From JACVRW01 sp963716215 (lineage in GTDB: Bacteria > Actinomycetota > Thermoleophilia > Solirubrobacterales > Thermoleophilaceae), in the NCBI GenBank assembly GCA_963716215.1, contig OY970298.1:3782001-3846000 (forward strand): 64,000 bases of DNA, written 5' to 3'. Below are positions 40,223 to 48,415 of this stretch, one piece after another; positions within the stretch are counted from its first letter, which is position 1, and each line of letters begins with the position of its first letter. The notes beneath the pieces were generated by a model. That model was not told the origin of the DNA, did no database searches, and was given only the letters and a program-made list of their open reading frames with translations. The translations under genes and the position numbers were made by a program.

Positions 40223-41770
40223 TCAGCCGGCCTCCGGCGCGGTGGCCGGCGCTTCCTCGCCTCGCCGGCCGAGCAGCGAGCCGCCCACGAACAGGACGCA
40301 GACCGCCACACCGCATAGCGCCAGCACGGCGACCAGCCGGAACGACCAGGTCATCCCCGACATGAATGCCTCGCGCACCAGCTCCGTGACGCGCTCCGCA
40401 GCGCCGCCACCCAGCCGCGCCAGCACCTCGGCGGCCGACTCGGTGCCGGCCAGCACCCCCTGCACGTCCTGGATCTCGGACTCGCGCAGGCCCTCGGTGC
40501 TCGCCTGGAGCTTGTCCTGCGACGCAGTCGTGAACACGGTCGTGGTCAGCCCCAACCCCACCGAACCGCCGGCGATCTGGAACATGTAGACGATCCCACC
40601 GGCGAGGCTCGAGCGCGACGGGTCGAGCGCGGTCACGGCCGCCGTGGTGATCGAGGAGTAGAACAGCCCGACGCCGAGGCCGAGCACGATCATGCCGGGT
40701 ACCAGGTCGCCCCAGGCCGAGTCGCGCCCGGCTAGCGAGATCAGGAAGGTGCCGAGCGCCAGGCAGGCACCGCCCGCGCTGACCACGACCTTCGCCCCGA
40801 AGCGCTCGTAGAGCGGGGCGGCGGCGAACGAGATGCCGGCGAACACGGCCATCATCGGCAGCAGGCCGGTGCCGGCCTCGAGCGGATCCCAGCCGAGGAT
40901 CTTTTGCATGAACTGCGGTAGGAACATCAGCGCCGCGAAGAAGGTCGCCGACATCAGCAGCGTCGCCAGGCACGCGGCCCGAAACGCCGGGTTGGACATC
41001 ACGTCGCGCGGAATCAGCGCGCGGGCGCCGCCGCGACGCTCGATCACCGCGAACGCGGCCAGCATCACCGCGCAGAGCGCGAACAGGCCGAGGATGCGCG
41101 GGTCGCTCCAGCCCCAGTCGGTCACCTGGTCGAGTCCGACCAGCAGCGCCACCAAGCCGACCGAGAGCGTCACCACACCGGGCACGTCGATGCCCTCCTC
41201 TTCGCCCGCCCCGCGGCTCTCGCGCACGCTGCGCCAGGTGACGAAGCAGGCGAGCGCAGCGATCGGCAGGTTGGCGAACAGGATCCAGCGCCAGCTCAGC
41301 GCGTCGGTGAGCACGCCGCCGAGCAAAGGGCCGGCGGCGTTCCCGAAGCCCGCCGAGCCGATGATCAGCGCCCCGGCCAGCGCCGCTTTCTCCTCGGGCA
41401 GGATGTCGTAGGTCATGCCGAGCACGGCGGGCCACATCAGCGCCCCGCCGATGCCCATCAGCGCGCGGCACGCGATCAGCCAGAGCTCGTCCTGCGCGGC
41501 GCCGCCCAGCACCGAGAAGGTCGCGAAGATCGCCGAGCCGATGAAGAACACGCGCCGGCGCCCGAGCATGTCGGCCAGCCGCCCGCCGGTCACGATCAGC
41601 ACGCCGAACACGAGCGCGTAGGCGTTGATCACCCACTGCACGGTCGACACGTCCGCGTCGAATTCCTTCTCGATCTCGGGGAGCGCCACGCTGAGCGCCG
41701 TGACGTCGTTGGCGATCACGAACACCGAGATCGCCATCGCCCCCAGCGCAAGCCAGGTGCCGCGCGTCAC
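40223..41770 (-). CDS. MFS transporter, DHA2 (EmrB/QacA-like) family
   Basis: 515 residues, about 14 transmembrane helices. 'LSVALPEIEKEFDADVSTVQWVINAYALVF' (in parts) is the DHA2 opening; 'GRLADMLGRRRVFFIGS' is motif A; 'RALMGIGGALMWPAVLGM' and 'AGFGNAAGPLLGGVLTDALSWRW' include motif C. It probably exports drugs or metabolites by proton antiport. A TAGGAT box lies 6 nt before the GTG start and its TAG is the stop codon of the metalloprotease upstream. Confidence 0.9.
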   Translation of the reverse strand: MTRGTWLALGAMAISVFVIANDVTALSVALPEIEKEFDADVSTVQWVINAYALVFGVLIVTGGRLADMLGRRRVFFIGSAIFATFSVLGGAAQDELWLIACRALMGIGGALMWPAVLGMTYDILPEEKAALAGALIIGSAGFGNAAGPLLGGVLTDALSWRWILFANLPIAALACFVTWRSVRESRGAGEEEGIDVPGVVTLSVGLVALLVGLDQVTDWGWSDPRILGLFALCAVMLAAFAVIERRGGARALIPRDVMSNPAFRAACLATLLMSATFFAALMFLPQFMQKILGWDPLEAGTGLLPMMAVFAGISFAAAPLYERFGAKVVVSAGGACLALGTFLISLAGRDSAWGDLVPGMIVLGLGVGLFYSSITTAAVTALDPSRSSLAGGIVYMFQIAGGSVGLGLTTTVFTTASQDKLQASTEGLRESEIQDVQGVLAGTESAAEVLARLGGGAAERVTELVREAFMSGMTWSFRLVAVLALCGVAVCVLFVGGSLLGRRGEEAPATAPEAG

Positions 41771-41776
41771 AGCGGC

Positions 41777-41782
41777 ATCCTA
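41777..41782 (-). promoter_or_regulatory. -10 element TAGGAT overlapping upstream stop codon
   Basis: TAGGAT ends 6 nt before GTG 41770. Its TAG (41780-41782) is the stop codon of the metalloprotease gene. Confidence 0.5.
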
Positions 41783-43651
41783 CGCCCGCGGAATGCGCAG
41801 ATGCAGGCGATACGTCCCGCGGTTGCCGCTCCGGTCAAATGCCAGCGCGACCACGCGATGGCGACCGGGCCGCAGCCGCCAGCGGTAGCTGACACGGCTG
41901 TAGCGCCGCGCGAGCACCTTGCGGCCGTCGATGCGCAGCTCGAGCCGCGCGATGCCCCCGCTGTCGCGTGCCTTGGCGGTAAGCCGGATGCGGCCGCCCG
42001 GCAGGCGGCGCCGGACCAGCCGGACCCGCGGCGCGGTGCGGTCCGCTTGGCCCGTCCTGAGGCTGGAGACCCTGGCCGACGGCACGTTGACCGTATGCGG
42101 AGCGGACGCGGGGCTGCGGTTGCCGGCCGCGTCCTGCGCGTAGACCGTGTACACGTGCTCGCCCGGCAGCACGGTCAGGTCCTCGTAGGAGGTGGAGGTC
42201 GAGCTGCCGATCTCCACGCCGTCGCGGTACACCGGGTAGGAGGTGACGCCCACGTTGTCGCCGCCCGAGCTCCACGAGAGCCGCAGCCGCGCGCCAGTGA
42301 ACGCGTGCGAGAGGCTGACCGGCGCCGCGGGCGCCTGCTGGTCGAGCGGCGGCGCGGACAGGTTCACCGCCACGCTGGCGGCCCCGCTGCCCGCGGAGAC
42401 GGTGGTCACGCTGATCGTGCCGTCGCTGAAGGTCTCGCCGGGCTGGAGCGCGGCGTCGTAGATCGTCCCCCCGGGGTGGGTGTCGACCAGCCGTGAGCGG
42501 GTCGTCCGAGACGGGTCGTCGTCCACGCGGATGCTCACGCCCTTGACCACGAAGTCGTTCGCGCCGAAGTTGTCGAACACGCCGCCGGGCTTGCGGATCT
42601 CGAGGTAGTACCAGTCCTCGACGACCCCGCTCGAGTTGCGAGTGCGCGGGATCCGCAACGTGGTCGGACCGGTCACGGGGGCGATCGGGTTCGACGTCAT
42701 CGAGTAGGTCCCCGAGGTCGAGACGGTCTGGACGTTCTCGGGCTGAAGCACACCCAGGCGCTGCAGGTTCCAGGCGTGGCTGTGGCGGCTGCCTGCCGAC
42801 CCCATCACGTCGAACGGGTCGTTGTACTCCTGCAGCGAGCAAGCGCCCGAGATCGACACCGGCTGGCCGCTGGCGCCGGTGCAGAGCCAGGCGCCGGCGT
42901 GGTGGAGCCCCAGGTTGTGGCTCAGCTCGTGGCCGGTCACGCGCACGCTCAGCTCGCCGTTGATCCAGGATTCCGTGCCCGGCATGTAGGCGAGCCCTGC
43001 CCAGGCGCAGCTCGACTGAGCGGGGAACAGGTACATGATGTGCTGGTAGCCGGTGGGGTCGAAGCCGGCCGTCATCGCGGCGGTCATCGCCAGGTCGGCC
43101 CACTGCAGGTAGTTGCAGCCCGCCGGCAACACCGGGAGCGTGAACCAGCCGAAGACGTCGCCGTCGAGGTTGCCCGCCTTGCCCGCGAGCCAGAGCTGGT
43201 TGTTGGTCTCCTCGCGGAAGAACGCGCTCGTGGAGTTGCCCGCTTCGAAGACGCTCGAGCGAATCTGCGCGGGTGTCCACGGGGTGCGCAGATCGGTCGC
43301 GAAGTTGAAGGCGATCACCGCGGTCGTGCGGCCGCCGAGCGCCGGCGCCGCTTGGGGCGCCGCTGCCGTGACCGGGCCGACCACGCCGGCGCCCGGGTCC
43401 TTGTCGTCCACGGCGACGCGATCGGCGCCGGGGCTGAGCGAGGGCAGGCGCGTGGGCAGCACGTCGATCGTGCGCGAACCGGTGTCGAGCCGCCAGTCGG
43501 TGACCGAGGCGCCCGCGTCGAAGTAGTCGGCGTGCACGCCCTGCAGGGTGCCCTCGATGGTGTGGTGCGCGCCCGCGGGAGCGGCGACGGCGAGCAGCGC
43601 CAGCAGCGACGCAGCGAGGGCGAGCAGAGCCCTTGCAGGAAAGGTCCACAC
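41780..43651 (-). CDS. Secreted M11-like (gametolysin-type) metalloprotease with C-terminal beta domains
   Basis: 623 residues. Signal peptide in residues 1-29 ('ALLALAASLLALLAVAAPAGA'). The zinc site is 'VTGHELSHNLGLHHAGAW' (HExxHxxGxxH) with a Met-turn in 'DPFDVMGSAG', which places it among metzincins; the overall layout resembles peptidase M11. A fibronectin III-like domain (about 455-530, 'SGGDNVGVTSYPVYRDGVEIG') and a last Arg-rich beta domain follow. It is likely secreted to degrade extracellular protein. GTG start with a weak ribosome-binding site. Confidence 0.85.
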   Translation of the reverse strand: MWTFPARALLALAASLLALLAVAAPAGAHHTIEGTLQGVHADYFDAGASVTDWRLDTGSRTIDVLPTRLPSLSPGADRVAVDDKDPGAGVVGPVTAAAPQAAPALGGRTTAVIAFNFATDLRTPWTPAQIRSSVFEAGNSTSAFFREETNNQLWLAGKAGNLDGDVFGWFTLPVLPAGCNYLQWADLAMTAAMTAGFDPTGYQHIMYLFPAQSSCAWAGLAYMPGTESWINGELSVRVTGHELSHNLGLHHAGAWLCTGASGQPVSISGACSLQEYNDPFDVMGSAGSRHSHAWNLQRLGVLQPENVQTVSTSGTYSMTSNPIAPVTGPTTLRIPRTRNSSGVVEDWYYLEIRKPGGVFDNFGANDFVVKGVSIRVDDDPSRTTRSRLVDTHPGGTIYDAALQPGETFSDGTISVTTVSAGSGAASVAVNLSAPPLDQQAPAAPVSLSHAFTGARLRLSWSSGGDNVGVTSYPVYRDGVEIGSSTSTSYEDLTVLPGEHVYTVYAQDAAGNRSPASAPHTVNVPSARVSSLRTGQADRTAPRVRLVRRRLPGGRIRLTAKARDSGGIARLELRIDGRKVLARRYSRVSYRWRLRPGRHRVVALAFDRSGNRGTYRLHLRIPRA

Positions 43652-43721
43652 CTCGTTGCCATCGGCAGCGCCACGGCGAGCGGCTAGTCGCCGTGCACCT
43701 CATTGGACGGATGACCCGCCG

Positions 43722-43727
43722 TACACT
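43722..43727 (+). promoter_or_regulatory. -10 element TACACT, leaderless type
   Basis: TACACT lies 9 nt before GTG 43737 of the beta-glucosidase gene. Confidence 0.5.
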
Positions 43728-43736
43728 GCCGCCATC

Positions 43737-45272
43737 GTGCGCCGTGCCGCGCTGCTCTCCCTGGTCCTGGCGCTGCTCGCGCCCGCCAGCGGGTCGGCGC
43801 GCGACTTCCCCAAGGACTTCCTTTGGGGGACCGCGATCGCCGGCTTTCAGACCGAGGCCGGCGGCCGGCCGGCCAACTCGGACACCCGCAGCGACTGGTG
43901 GGCCTGGAGCCACGACGCGGCGGAGATCGGCCAGGGGCACGTGAGCGGCGACCTCGTCGAGCGCGGGCCGGGCCACTGGCGCCTGTACCGGCGCGACACC
44001 GCGCTGGCGCGCCGCCGCCTCGGCGCCAACGCGTTCCGGCTCTCGATCGAGTGGAGCCGTGTCTTTCCGCGCTCGACCCGCGGCGCGCGCACGCCGCAGG
44101 CGCTCGACCGTCTGGCCGATCAGACCGCCGCGCGCCACTACGCGGCGGAGCTGCGCGCGATCCGTCGGCGCGGGATGACCCCCGTGCTGACCCTCAACCA
44201 CTTCACGCTGCCGACCTGGCTGCACGACCCGATCGGCGTGCGCGACGCCTTCGCGGGCACCGGGCCCGACGATCCGGTCCCGCCCGTCGAGCGCGGTGGG
44301 TGGCTGTCGCGCCGCACGGTCCGCGAGTTCGGCGCGTTTGCCGCGTGGGCCGCCTGGCGCTACGGGCAGCAGGTGGATCTGTGGGTCACGATCAACGAGC
44401 CGATGGTGGTGGCCGTGAACGGCTACGTGAACGCGGCGGGGGCGTTCGCCGGCTGGTTCCCGCCCGGTGTGTACTCGTTCCCGGCCGCCGTGCGGGTCGT
44501 GCGCAACCTCGCCAAGGCGAACGCGCTGGCCTACGACGCCGTCCACCGCCAGGATCGGCGCGCCCGCGTCGGACCGGTGCACAACATGATCGCGTTCACC
44601 CCCGCCGACCCGGCCAACGCGAGCGACCGCAGGGGAGCCCGTCACGCCGACTACGTGTTCAACCGCGTGTTCCTCAACGCCGTGGTCAAGGGCGTGGACG
44701 ACAGTGACGTCGACGGGCGCATCGAGGCGCGCGAGCGCCGGCGCGACCTGCGCGGCCGCGCCGACTTCCTCGGTGTCAACTACTACTTCCGCAGCCGCGT
44801 CACGGGGCTGCCCGCCCCGGCCAGCTCCACGGTCTCGCTGTTCGACTTCCTGCCGACCAACACCTACCGGCACCCGCAGCGCCCGGACGCCCCGACCTGC
44901 CCCACGACCTGCACGGAGTTCGGCGCCGAGATCTACCCGCGGGGCTTCCGCGACGTCTTGCGCACGGCCGGCGGCTACGGGCTGCCCGTGTACGTGACGG
45001 AGAACGGCCTGGCCGACGCCGACGACGATCTGCGGCGCGACTACCTGCTGGACCACCTGCGTGCGATGCGGGGGGCGATGCGCGATCGGCTGGCGCGCGT
45101 CAAGGGGTACTTCGCCTGGTCGCTGGTCGACAACTTCGAATGGGCGGCTGGCTACTACCCGCGCTTCGGCTTCTTCTCGTTCGATCCGGTCACGCTCGCG
45201 CGCCGTGAGCGCCCAAGCGCTCGCACCTTTCGGCGAATTGCGAGGTTCGGAGCCCTCCCTTCGGGGCAATAG
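43737..45272 (+). CDS. Secreted glycoside hydrolase family 1 (beta-glucosidase-like)
   Basis: 511 residues. Signal peptide 'ALLSLVLALLAPASGSA'. GH1 motifs: 'FPKDFLWGTAIAGFQTE' at the mature N-terminus, acid/base Glu in 'WVTINEPMVV', nucleophile Glu in 'VYVTENGLAD', and 'GYFAWSLVDNFEWAAGY' near the end. It hydrolyses beta-linked glucosides or related sugars outside the cell, which would feed the xylose and sugar genes nearby. Secreted GH1 enzymes are less common than cytosolic ones. Confidence 0.92.
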   Translation: MRRAALLSLVLALLAPASGSARDFPKDFLWGTAIAGFQTEAGGRPANSDTRSDWWAWSHDAAEIGQGHVSGDLVERGPGHWRLYRRDTALARRRLGANAFRLSIEWSRVFPRSTRGARTPQALDRLADQTAARHYAAELRAIRRRGMTPVLTLNHFTLPTWLHDPIGVRDAFAGTGPDDPVPPVERGGWLSRRTVREFGAFAAWAAWRYGQQVDLWVTINEPMVVAVNGYVNAAGAFAGWFPPGVYSFPAAVRVVRNLAKANALAYDAVHRQDRRARVGPVHNMIAFTPADPANASDRRGARHADYVFNRVFLNAVVKGVDDSDVDGRIEARERRRDLRGRADFLGVNYYFRSRVTGLPAPASSTVSLFDFLPTNTYRHPQRPDAPTCPTTCTEFGAEIYPRGFRDVLRTAGGYGLPVYVTENGLADADDDLRRDYLLDHLRAMRGAMRDRLARVKGYFAWSLVDNFEWAAGYYPRFGFFSFDPVTLARRERPSARTFRRIARFGALPSGQ

Positions 45273-45299
45273 CGCGGCGTACCCGCGAAAGGAGAGCCC

Positions 45300-45359
45300 G
45301 TGTACATCGGAATCGGAACCCTGATCCTGATCCTCATCGTGCTGGTCATCCTGCTCTAG
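45300..45359 (+). CDS. 19-residue hydrophobic microprotein
   Basis: Translation MYIGIGTLILILIVLVILL: a single transmembrane helix and almost nothing else. A strong ribosome-binding sequence (AAAGGAGAG, 45288-45296) sits at the right distance from the GTG start. It lies in the space between the beta-glucosidase and P450 genes. Short hydrophobic peptides of this composition occur in actinobacteria and may be regulators of membrane complexes, but no function can be given. Confidence 0.6.
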   Translation: MYIGIGTLILILIVLVILL

Positions 45360-45409
45360 AGCAGCCCCCGACTGTGCGCTAGCTCACACAAGGCGCGGTG
45401 TCGCGGCGA

Positions 45410-45415
45410 TACCCT
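45410..45415 (+). promoter_or_regulatory. -10 element TACCCT, leaderless type
   Basis: TACCCT lies 10 nt before GTG 45426 of the P450 gene. Confidence 0.45.
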
Positions 45416-45425
45416 GCCGCGCACC

Positions 45426-46742
45426 GTGACCGAGCTGCCCCCCGGTCCGAAGGCCCCGCGCGCTGTGCAGACGCTCGCGTGGTGGACACGCAGCGTTCCG
45501 CTCTACGAGCGCTGTCGGGCGCGCTACGGCAAGCGCTTCACGCTTCGCCTCCTGCAGGCCCCCGCGTCGGTCCACCTGTCCGACCCGGCCGAGGTCAAGG
45601 AGGTGTTCACCGCTCCGCCCGAGGTGCTGCACCCGGGTGAGGGAGCGCAGGTGCTCGAGCCGATCGTTGGCGCCAACTCCGTGATCCTGCTCGACGAGCA
45701 GGCGCACCTCTCCCAGCGCAAGCTGATGCTGCCGGCGTTCCACGGCGAGCGGATGGAGGCGCTGACCGGGCTGCTCGAGGAGCTGACCGAGCGCGAGGTG
45801 GCCTCCTGGCCGCTCGACGAGCCGGTCGCCCTGCATCCGCGCCTCCAGGGGCTGACGATGGAGGTGATCCTGCGCGCGGTGTTCGGCCTGGACCCGGGCT
45901 CGCGCCTCGACTCGATCCGCGAGCGCCTGACCAAGAACCTGGAGATGGGCGCGAACCCGGCCTCCATGCTCCCCTTCCTCCAGCGTGGCCGGCGCTGGGA
46001 GGAGTTCGTACGCCGCCGCGACGAGACCGACGCGCTGATCTTCGAGCTGATCGACGAGCGACGGGCCGAGGCGGACGCCGAGCGCGACGACGTGCTCGCC
46101 ATGCTGCTGGCTGCGCGCCACGAGGACGGCTCGCCGATGTCCAAGCAGGAGCTTCGCGACGAGCTGATGACGCTGCTGGTGGCCGGCCACGAGACCACGG
46201 CGTCCGAGCTGGCGTGGGCGTTCGAGCGGCTCGCGCGCACGCCGAGCGCGTTGCGGCCGCTGCTGTCCGAGATCGACTCGGGCGATGGCGACGCCTACCT
46301 GACCGCGACAGTGCACGAGACGCTGCGCCGCCGGCCGGTGATCCCGAACGCCGCGCCGCGGCTGACCAAGCAGCCGGTCGAGATCGGCGGCTGGAGCTAC
46401 CCCGAGGGCATCTGCCTGATCCCCAACGCCCACCTGATCCATCACGACCCCGAGATCTACCCCGACCCGTACGCATTCCGCCCCGAGCGCTTCCTCGAGC
46501 AGACGCCGGGCACCTACACCTGGATCCCGTTCGGCGGCGGGCGGCGGCGGTGCCTGGGCGCGAGCTTCGCGCAACTCGAGATGAAGATCGTGCTGCGCGC
46601 GGTGCTGTCGCGGGCCGAGCCCGCCCCCGCGCGGGATTCGACCGAGGGCAGCAGGCGGCGTGCGATCACGCTCAGCCCGCGCCGCAGCGCGGCGACCGTC
46701 CTTCGCGCGCGTGCGCGCGAGCGCGCTCCCGCGCTGACCTAA
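45426..46742 (+). CDS. Cytochrome P450
   Basis: 438 residues. I-helix 'LLVAGHETTASELAWAF' (O2 activation), ExxR in 'VHETLRRRPVIP', and heme-binding loop 'WIPFGGGRRRCLGASFAQLE' with the axial Cys. Proline-rich N-terminus 'MTELPPGPKAP'. The FGGGRRRCLG loop is of the CYP family type common in terpenoid/fatty-acid hydroxylases. Electron donors are not adjacent; the ferredoxin at 20460 is a candidate. It is soluble by its N-terminus. Confidence 0.93.
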   Translation: MTELPPGPKAPRAVQTLAWWTRSVPLYERCRARYGKRFTLRLLQAPASVHLSDPAEVKEVFTAPPEVLHPGEGAQVLEPIVGANSVILLDEQAHLSQRKLMLPAFHGERMEALTGLLEELTEREVASWPLDEPVALHPRLQGLTMEVILRAVFGLDPGSRLDSIRERLTKNLEMGANPASMLPFLQRGRRWEEFVRRRDETDALIFELIDERRAEADAERDDVLAMLLAARHEDGSPMSKQELRDELMTLLVAGHETTASELAWAFERLARTPSALRPLLSEIDSGDGDAYLTATVHETLRRRPVIPNAAPRLTKQPVEIGGWSYPEGICLIPNAHLIHHDPEIYPDPYAFRPERFLEQTPGTYTWIPFGGGRRRCLGASFAQLEMKIVLRAVLSRAEPAPARDSTEGSRRRAITLSPRRSAATVLRARARERAPALT

Positions 46743-47125
46743 TCGTCCAGGCTCGGCTGGTAGGTCCCGAAGCTCCAGATGTTGCCCTCGGGGTCGCGCG
46801 CCGAGAAGTCACGCGACCCGTAGTCCTGATCCGTCGGCTCGAGGACGATCTCGGCGCCGGCGCCCTTCGCTTGCTCGTACAGCGAATCGACCTCGTCGAC
46901 CACCACGTAGATCGTGGTCTTCCCGAGGCCCTGGTCGTACACCGGGTCGCCCGCGCCGGCCTCGCTGATCATCACTGCCTCGCCGCGGAAGCTCAGCTCG
47001 GCGTGCACGACCTTGCCGCCGTCGCCCTCGTGGATCTCGTGGCGCTCGAAGCCGAAGGCCCGCTCGAGGAAGTCGATCGCGGCGTGGGCGTCTGAGTACT
47101 TGAGGACCGGATAGATGCTCTGCAT
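46739..47125 (-). CDS. VOC family (glyoxalase/bleomycin-resistance-like) protein
   Basis: 128 residues. 'QSIYPVLKYSDAHAAIDFLERAFGF' and 'TTIYVVVDEVDSLYEQAKGAGAEIV' are the two module starts, and 'FSARDPEGNIWSFGTYQP' the terminal motif typical of the PhnB-like branch. A TAGCCT box lies 7 nt upstream of the ATG. Its promoter faces that of the divergent cfa gene. Overlaps the P450 end by 4 nt. Confidence 0.86.
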   Translation of the reverse strand: MQSIYPVLKYSDAHAAIDFLERAFGFERHEIHEGDGGKVVHAELSFRGEAVMISEAGAGDPVYDQGLGKTTIYVVVDEVDSLYEQAKGAGAEIVLEPTDQDYGSRDFSARDPEGNIWSFGTYQPSLDD

Positions 47126-47132
47126 GGCCAGC

Positions 47133-47138
47133 AGGCTA
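47133..47138 (-). promoter_or_regulatory. -10 element TAGCCT, leaderless type
   Basis: TAGCCT ends 7 nt before ATG 47125; it faces the plus-strand TAATCT element 16 bp away. Confidence 0.5.
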
Positions 47139-47154
47139 CGCCGTCGCCCTGCCA

Positions 47155-47160
47155 TAATCT
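47155..47160 (+). promoter_or_regulatory. -10 element TAATCT, leaderless type
   Basis: TAATCT lies 7 nt before TTG 47168 of the cfa gene and supports that start. Confidence 0.5.
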
Positions 47161-47167
47161 CGCCGCC

Positions 47168-48370
47168 TTGCTGGCCACCACCCAACCGATCCGGGAGGAG
47201 CTCACCCGGGCTCTCCCCGACCGCCCTTTCACAGTCGAGTTCTGGGACGGCTCGCAGCTGCCGTCGACCAACGGCGGCGGCCCGCGCTTCTCCGTGCGCT
47301 CGCCGGCGGCATTCGCGCACGCGCTGCGCGCGCCCGGTCAGCTCGGGCTCGGGCGCGCCTACGTGTCGGGCGAGCTCGAGGTAGACGATGTCGACGCCGT
47401 GCTCGACCTGCTCGACTCGTGGCAGCCGCCCGCCATCGACGGGGCCGCGCGCGCCCGGCTGGCGCTCGCCGCCGCGCGGGCGTCCGGCCTGCAGCTGCCC
47501 CCGCGCCCACCGCAGGCCGAGCTGCGACCGCGCGGCAAGCGCCACTCCCGCGAACGCGACGCGCGTGCGGTGCGCCACCACTACGACCTGCCGCCGGAGT
47601 TCTTCGCGATCTTCCTCGGCCCCTCGATGACCTATAGCTGCGCGGTCTTCTCACGTGGCGCGACCACTCTCGAGGAGGCGCAGGAGACCAAGCTCGAGAT
47701 GGTCGCCACCAAGCTCGACCTCAAGCCCGGCCAGCGCGTGCTCGACATCGGCTGCGGCTGGGGCAGCTTCGCCATCCACGCGGCGTCACGGCACGGCGTG
47801 AAGGTGGTGGGCATCACCCTCTCGCCCCCGCAGGCCGAGCTGGGGCAGCGCCGCGCCAACGAGCTCGGGCTCGGCGACAGCGTCGACATCCGCGTCGCGG
47901 ACTACCGCGAGCTGACCGACGAGCCGTTCGACGCGATCGCCAGCATCGGGATGGTCGAGCACGTGGGCGCCAACCAGATCGACGTCTACGCGCAGCAGGT
48001 CGCGCGGCTGGTGCGCCCGGGCGGTCGCATCCTGAACCACGGCATCGCGCGGCTGCGCCACAGCGACCCCGAGGCCGGGCCGTTCTCCGAGCGCTACGTG
48101 TTCCCCGACGCCGCGCCGCTGCACCTGTCCCGGATCCAGCTCGCGCTCGAACGCGCGGGGATCGTGACCGAGCACGTGGAGGGCCTCGCCAGCGACTACG
48201 CCACGACGCTCCAGCACTGGGCCGCCAACCTCGACGAGCAGCTCCCCGAGGCGCTGCGCCTCGCGGGCCCCGAGCGCCTTCGCGTCTGGCGGCTGTATCT
48301 GCGCGCCGCGCGCCGCGGATTCGAGAGCGGCTTCACCTCCATCTACCAGGTGCGCGGACGACGGGCCTGA
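47168..48370 (+). CDS. cfa: Cyclopropane-fatty-acyl-phospholipid synthase
   Basis: 400 residues from TTG 47168. Uses S-adenosylmethionine to add a methylene across the double bond of membrane-phospholipid acyl chains. The family's motifs are all present: 'RAVRHHYDLPPEFFAIFLG', 'MTYSCAVFSRG', SAM motif 'VLDIGCGWGSFAIHAA', 'SIGMVEHVGANQ', 'ERYVFPDAAPLHLS', 'YATTLQHWAANLD' and C-terminal 'TSIYQVRG'. It is canonical, unlike the divergent relative at 366-1568. Confidence 0.93.
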   Translation: MLATTQPIREELTRALPDRPFTVEFWDGSQLPSTNGGGPRFSVRSPAAFAHALRAPGQLGLGRAYVSGELEVDDVDAVLDLLDSWQPPAIDGAARARLALAAARASGLQLPPRPPQAELRPRGKRHSRERDARAVRHHYDLPPEFFAIFLGPSMTYSCAVFSRGATTLEEAQETKLEMVATKLDLKPGQRVLDIGCGWGSFAIHAASRHGVKVVGITLSPPQAELGQRRANELGLGDSVDIRVADYRELTDEPFDAIASIGMVEHVGANQIDVYAQQVARLVRPGGRILNHGIARLRHSDPEAGPFSERYVFPDAAPLHLSRIQLALERAGIVTEHVEGLASDYATTLQHWAANLDEQLPEALRLAGPERLRVWRLYLRAARRGFESGFTSIYQVRGRRA

Positions 48371-48415
48371 CCCGCGCCGCCATAAGATCACCAGCCCGCC
48401 ACGAATAGGAGACCC

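Noticed and set aside
40226..40250. GCCGGCC ... GGCCGGC inverted repeat between xylB and the MFS gene
   Set aside because: Inside the MFS coding end with an 11-nt loop; too weak to call.
41835..45269. A 1144-codon open frame on the minus strand opposite the GH1 gene
   Set aside because: Long stop-free antisense frames are expected at about 70% GC; its composition is Arg/Gly/Ala-rich with no domain, while the plus-strand GH1 and minus-strand metalloprotease frames have clear motifs.
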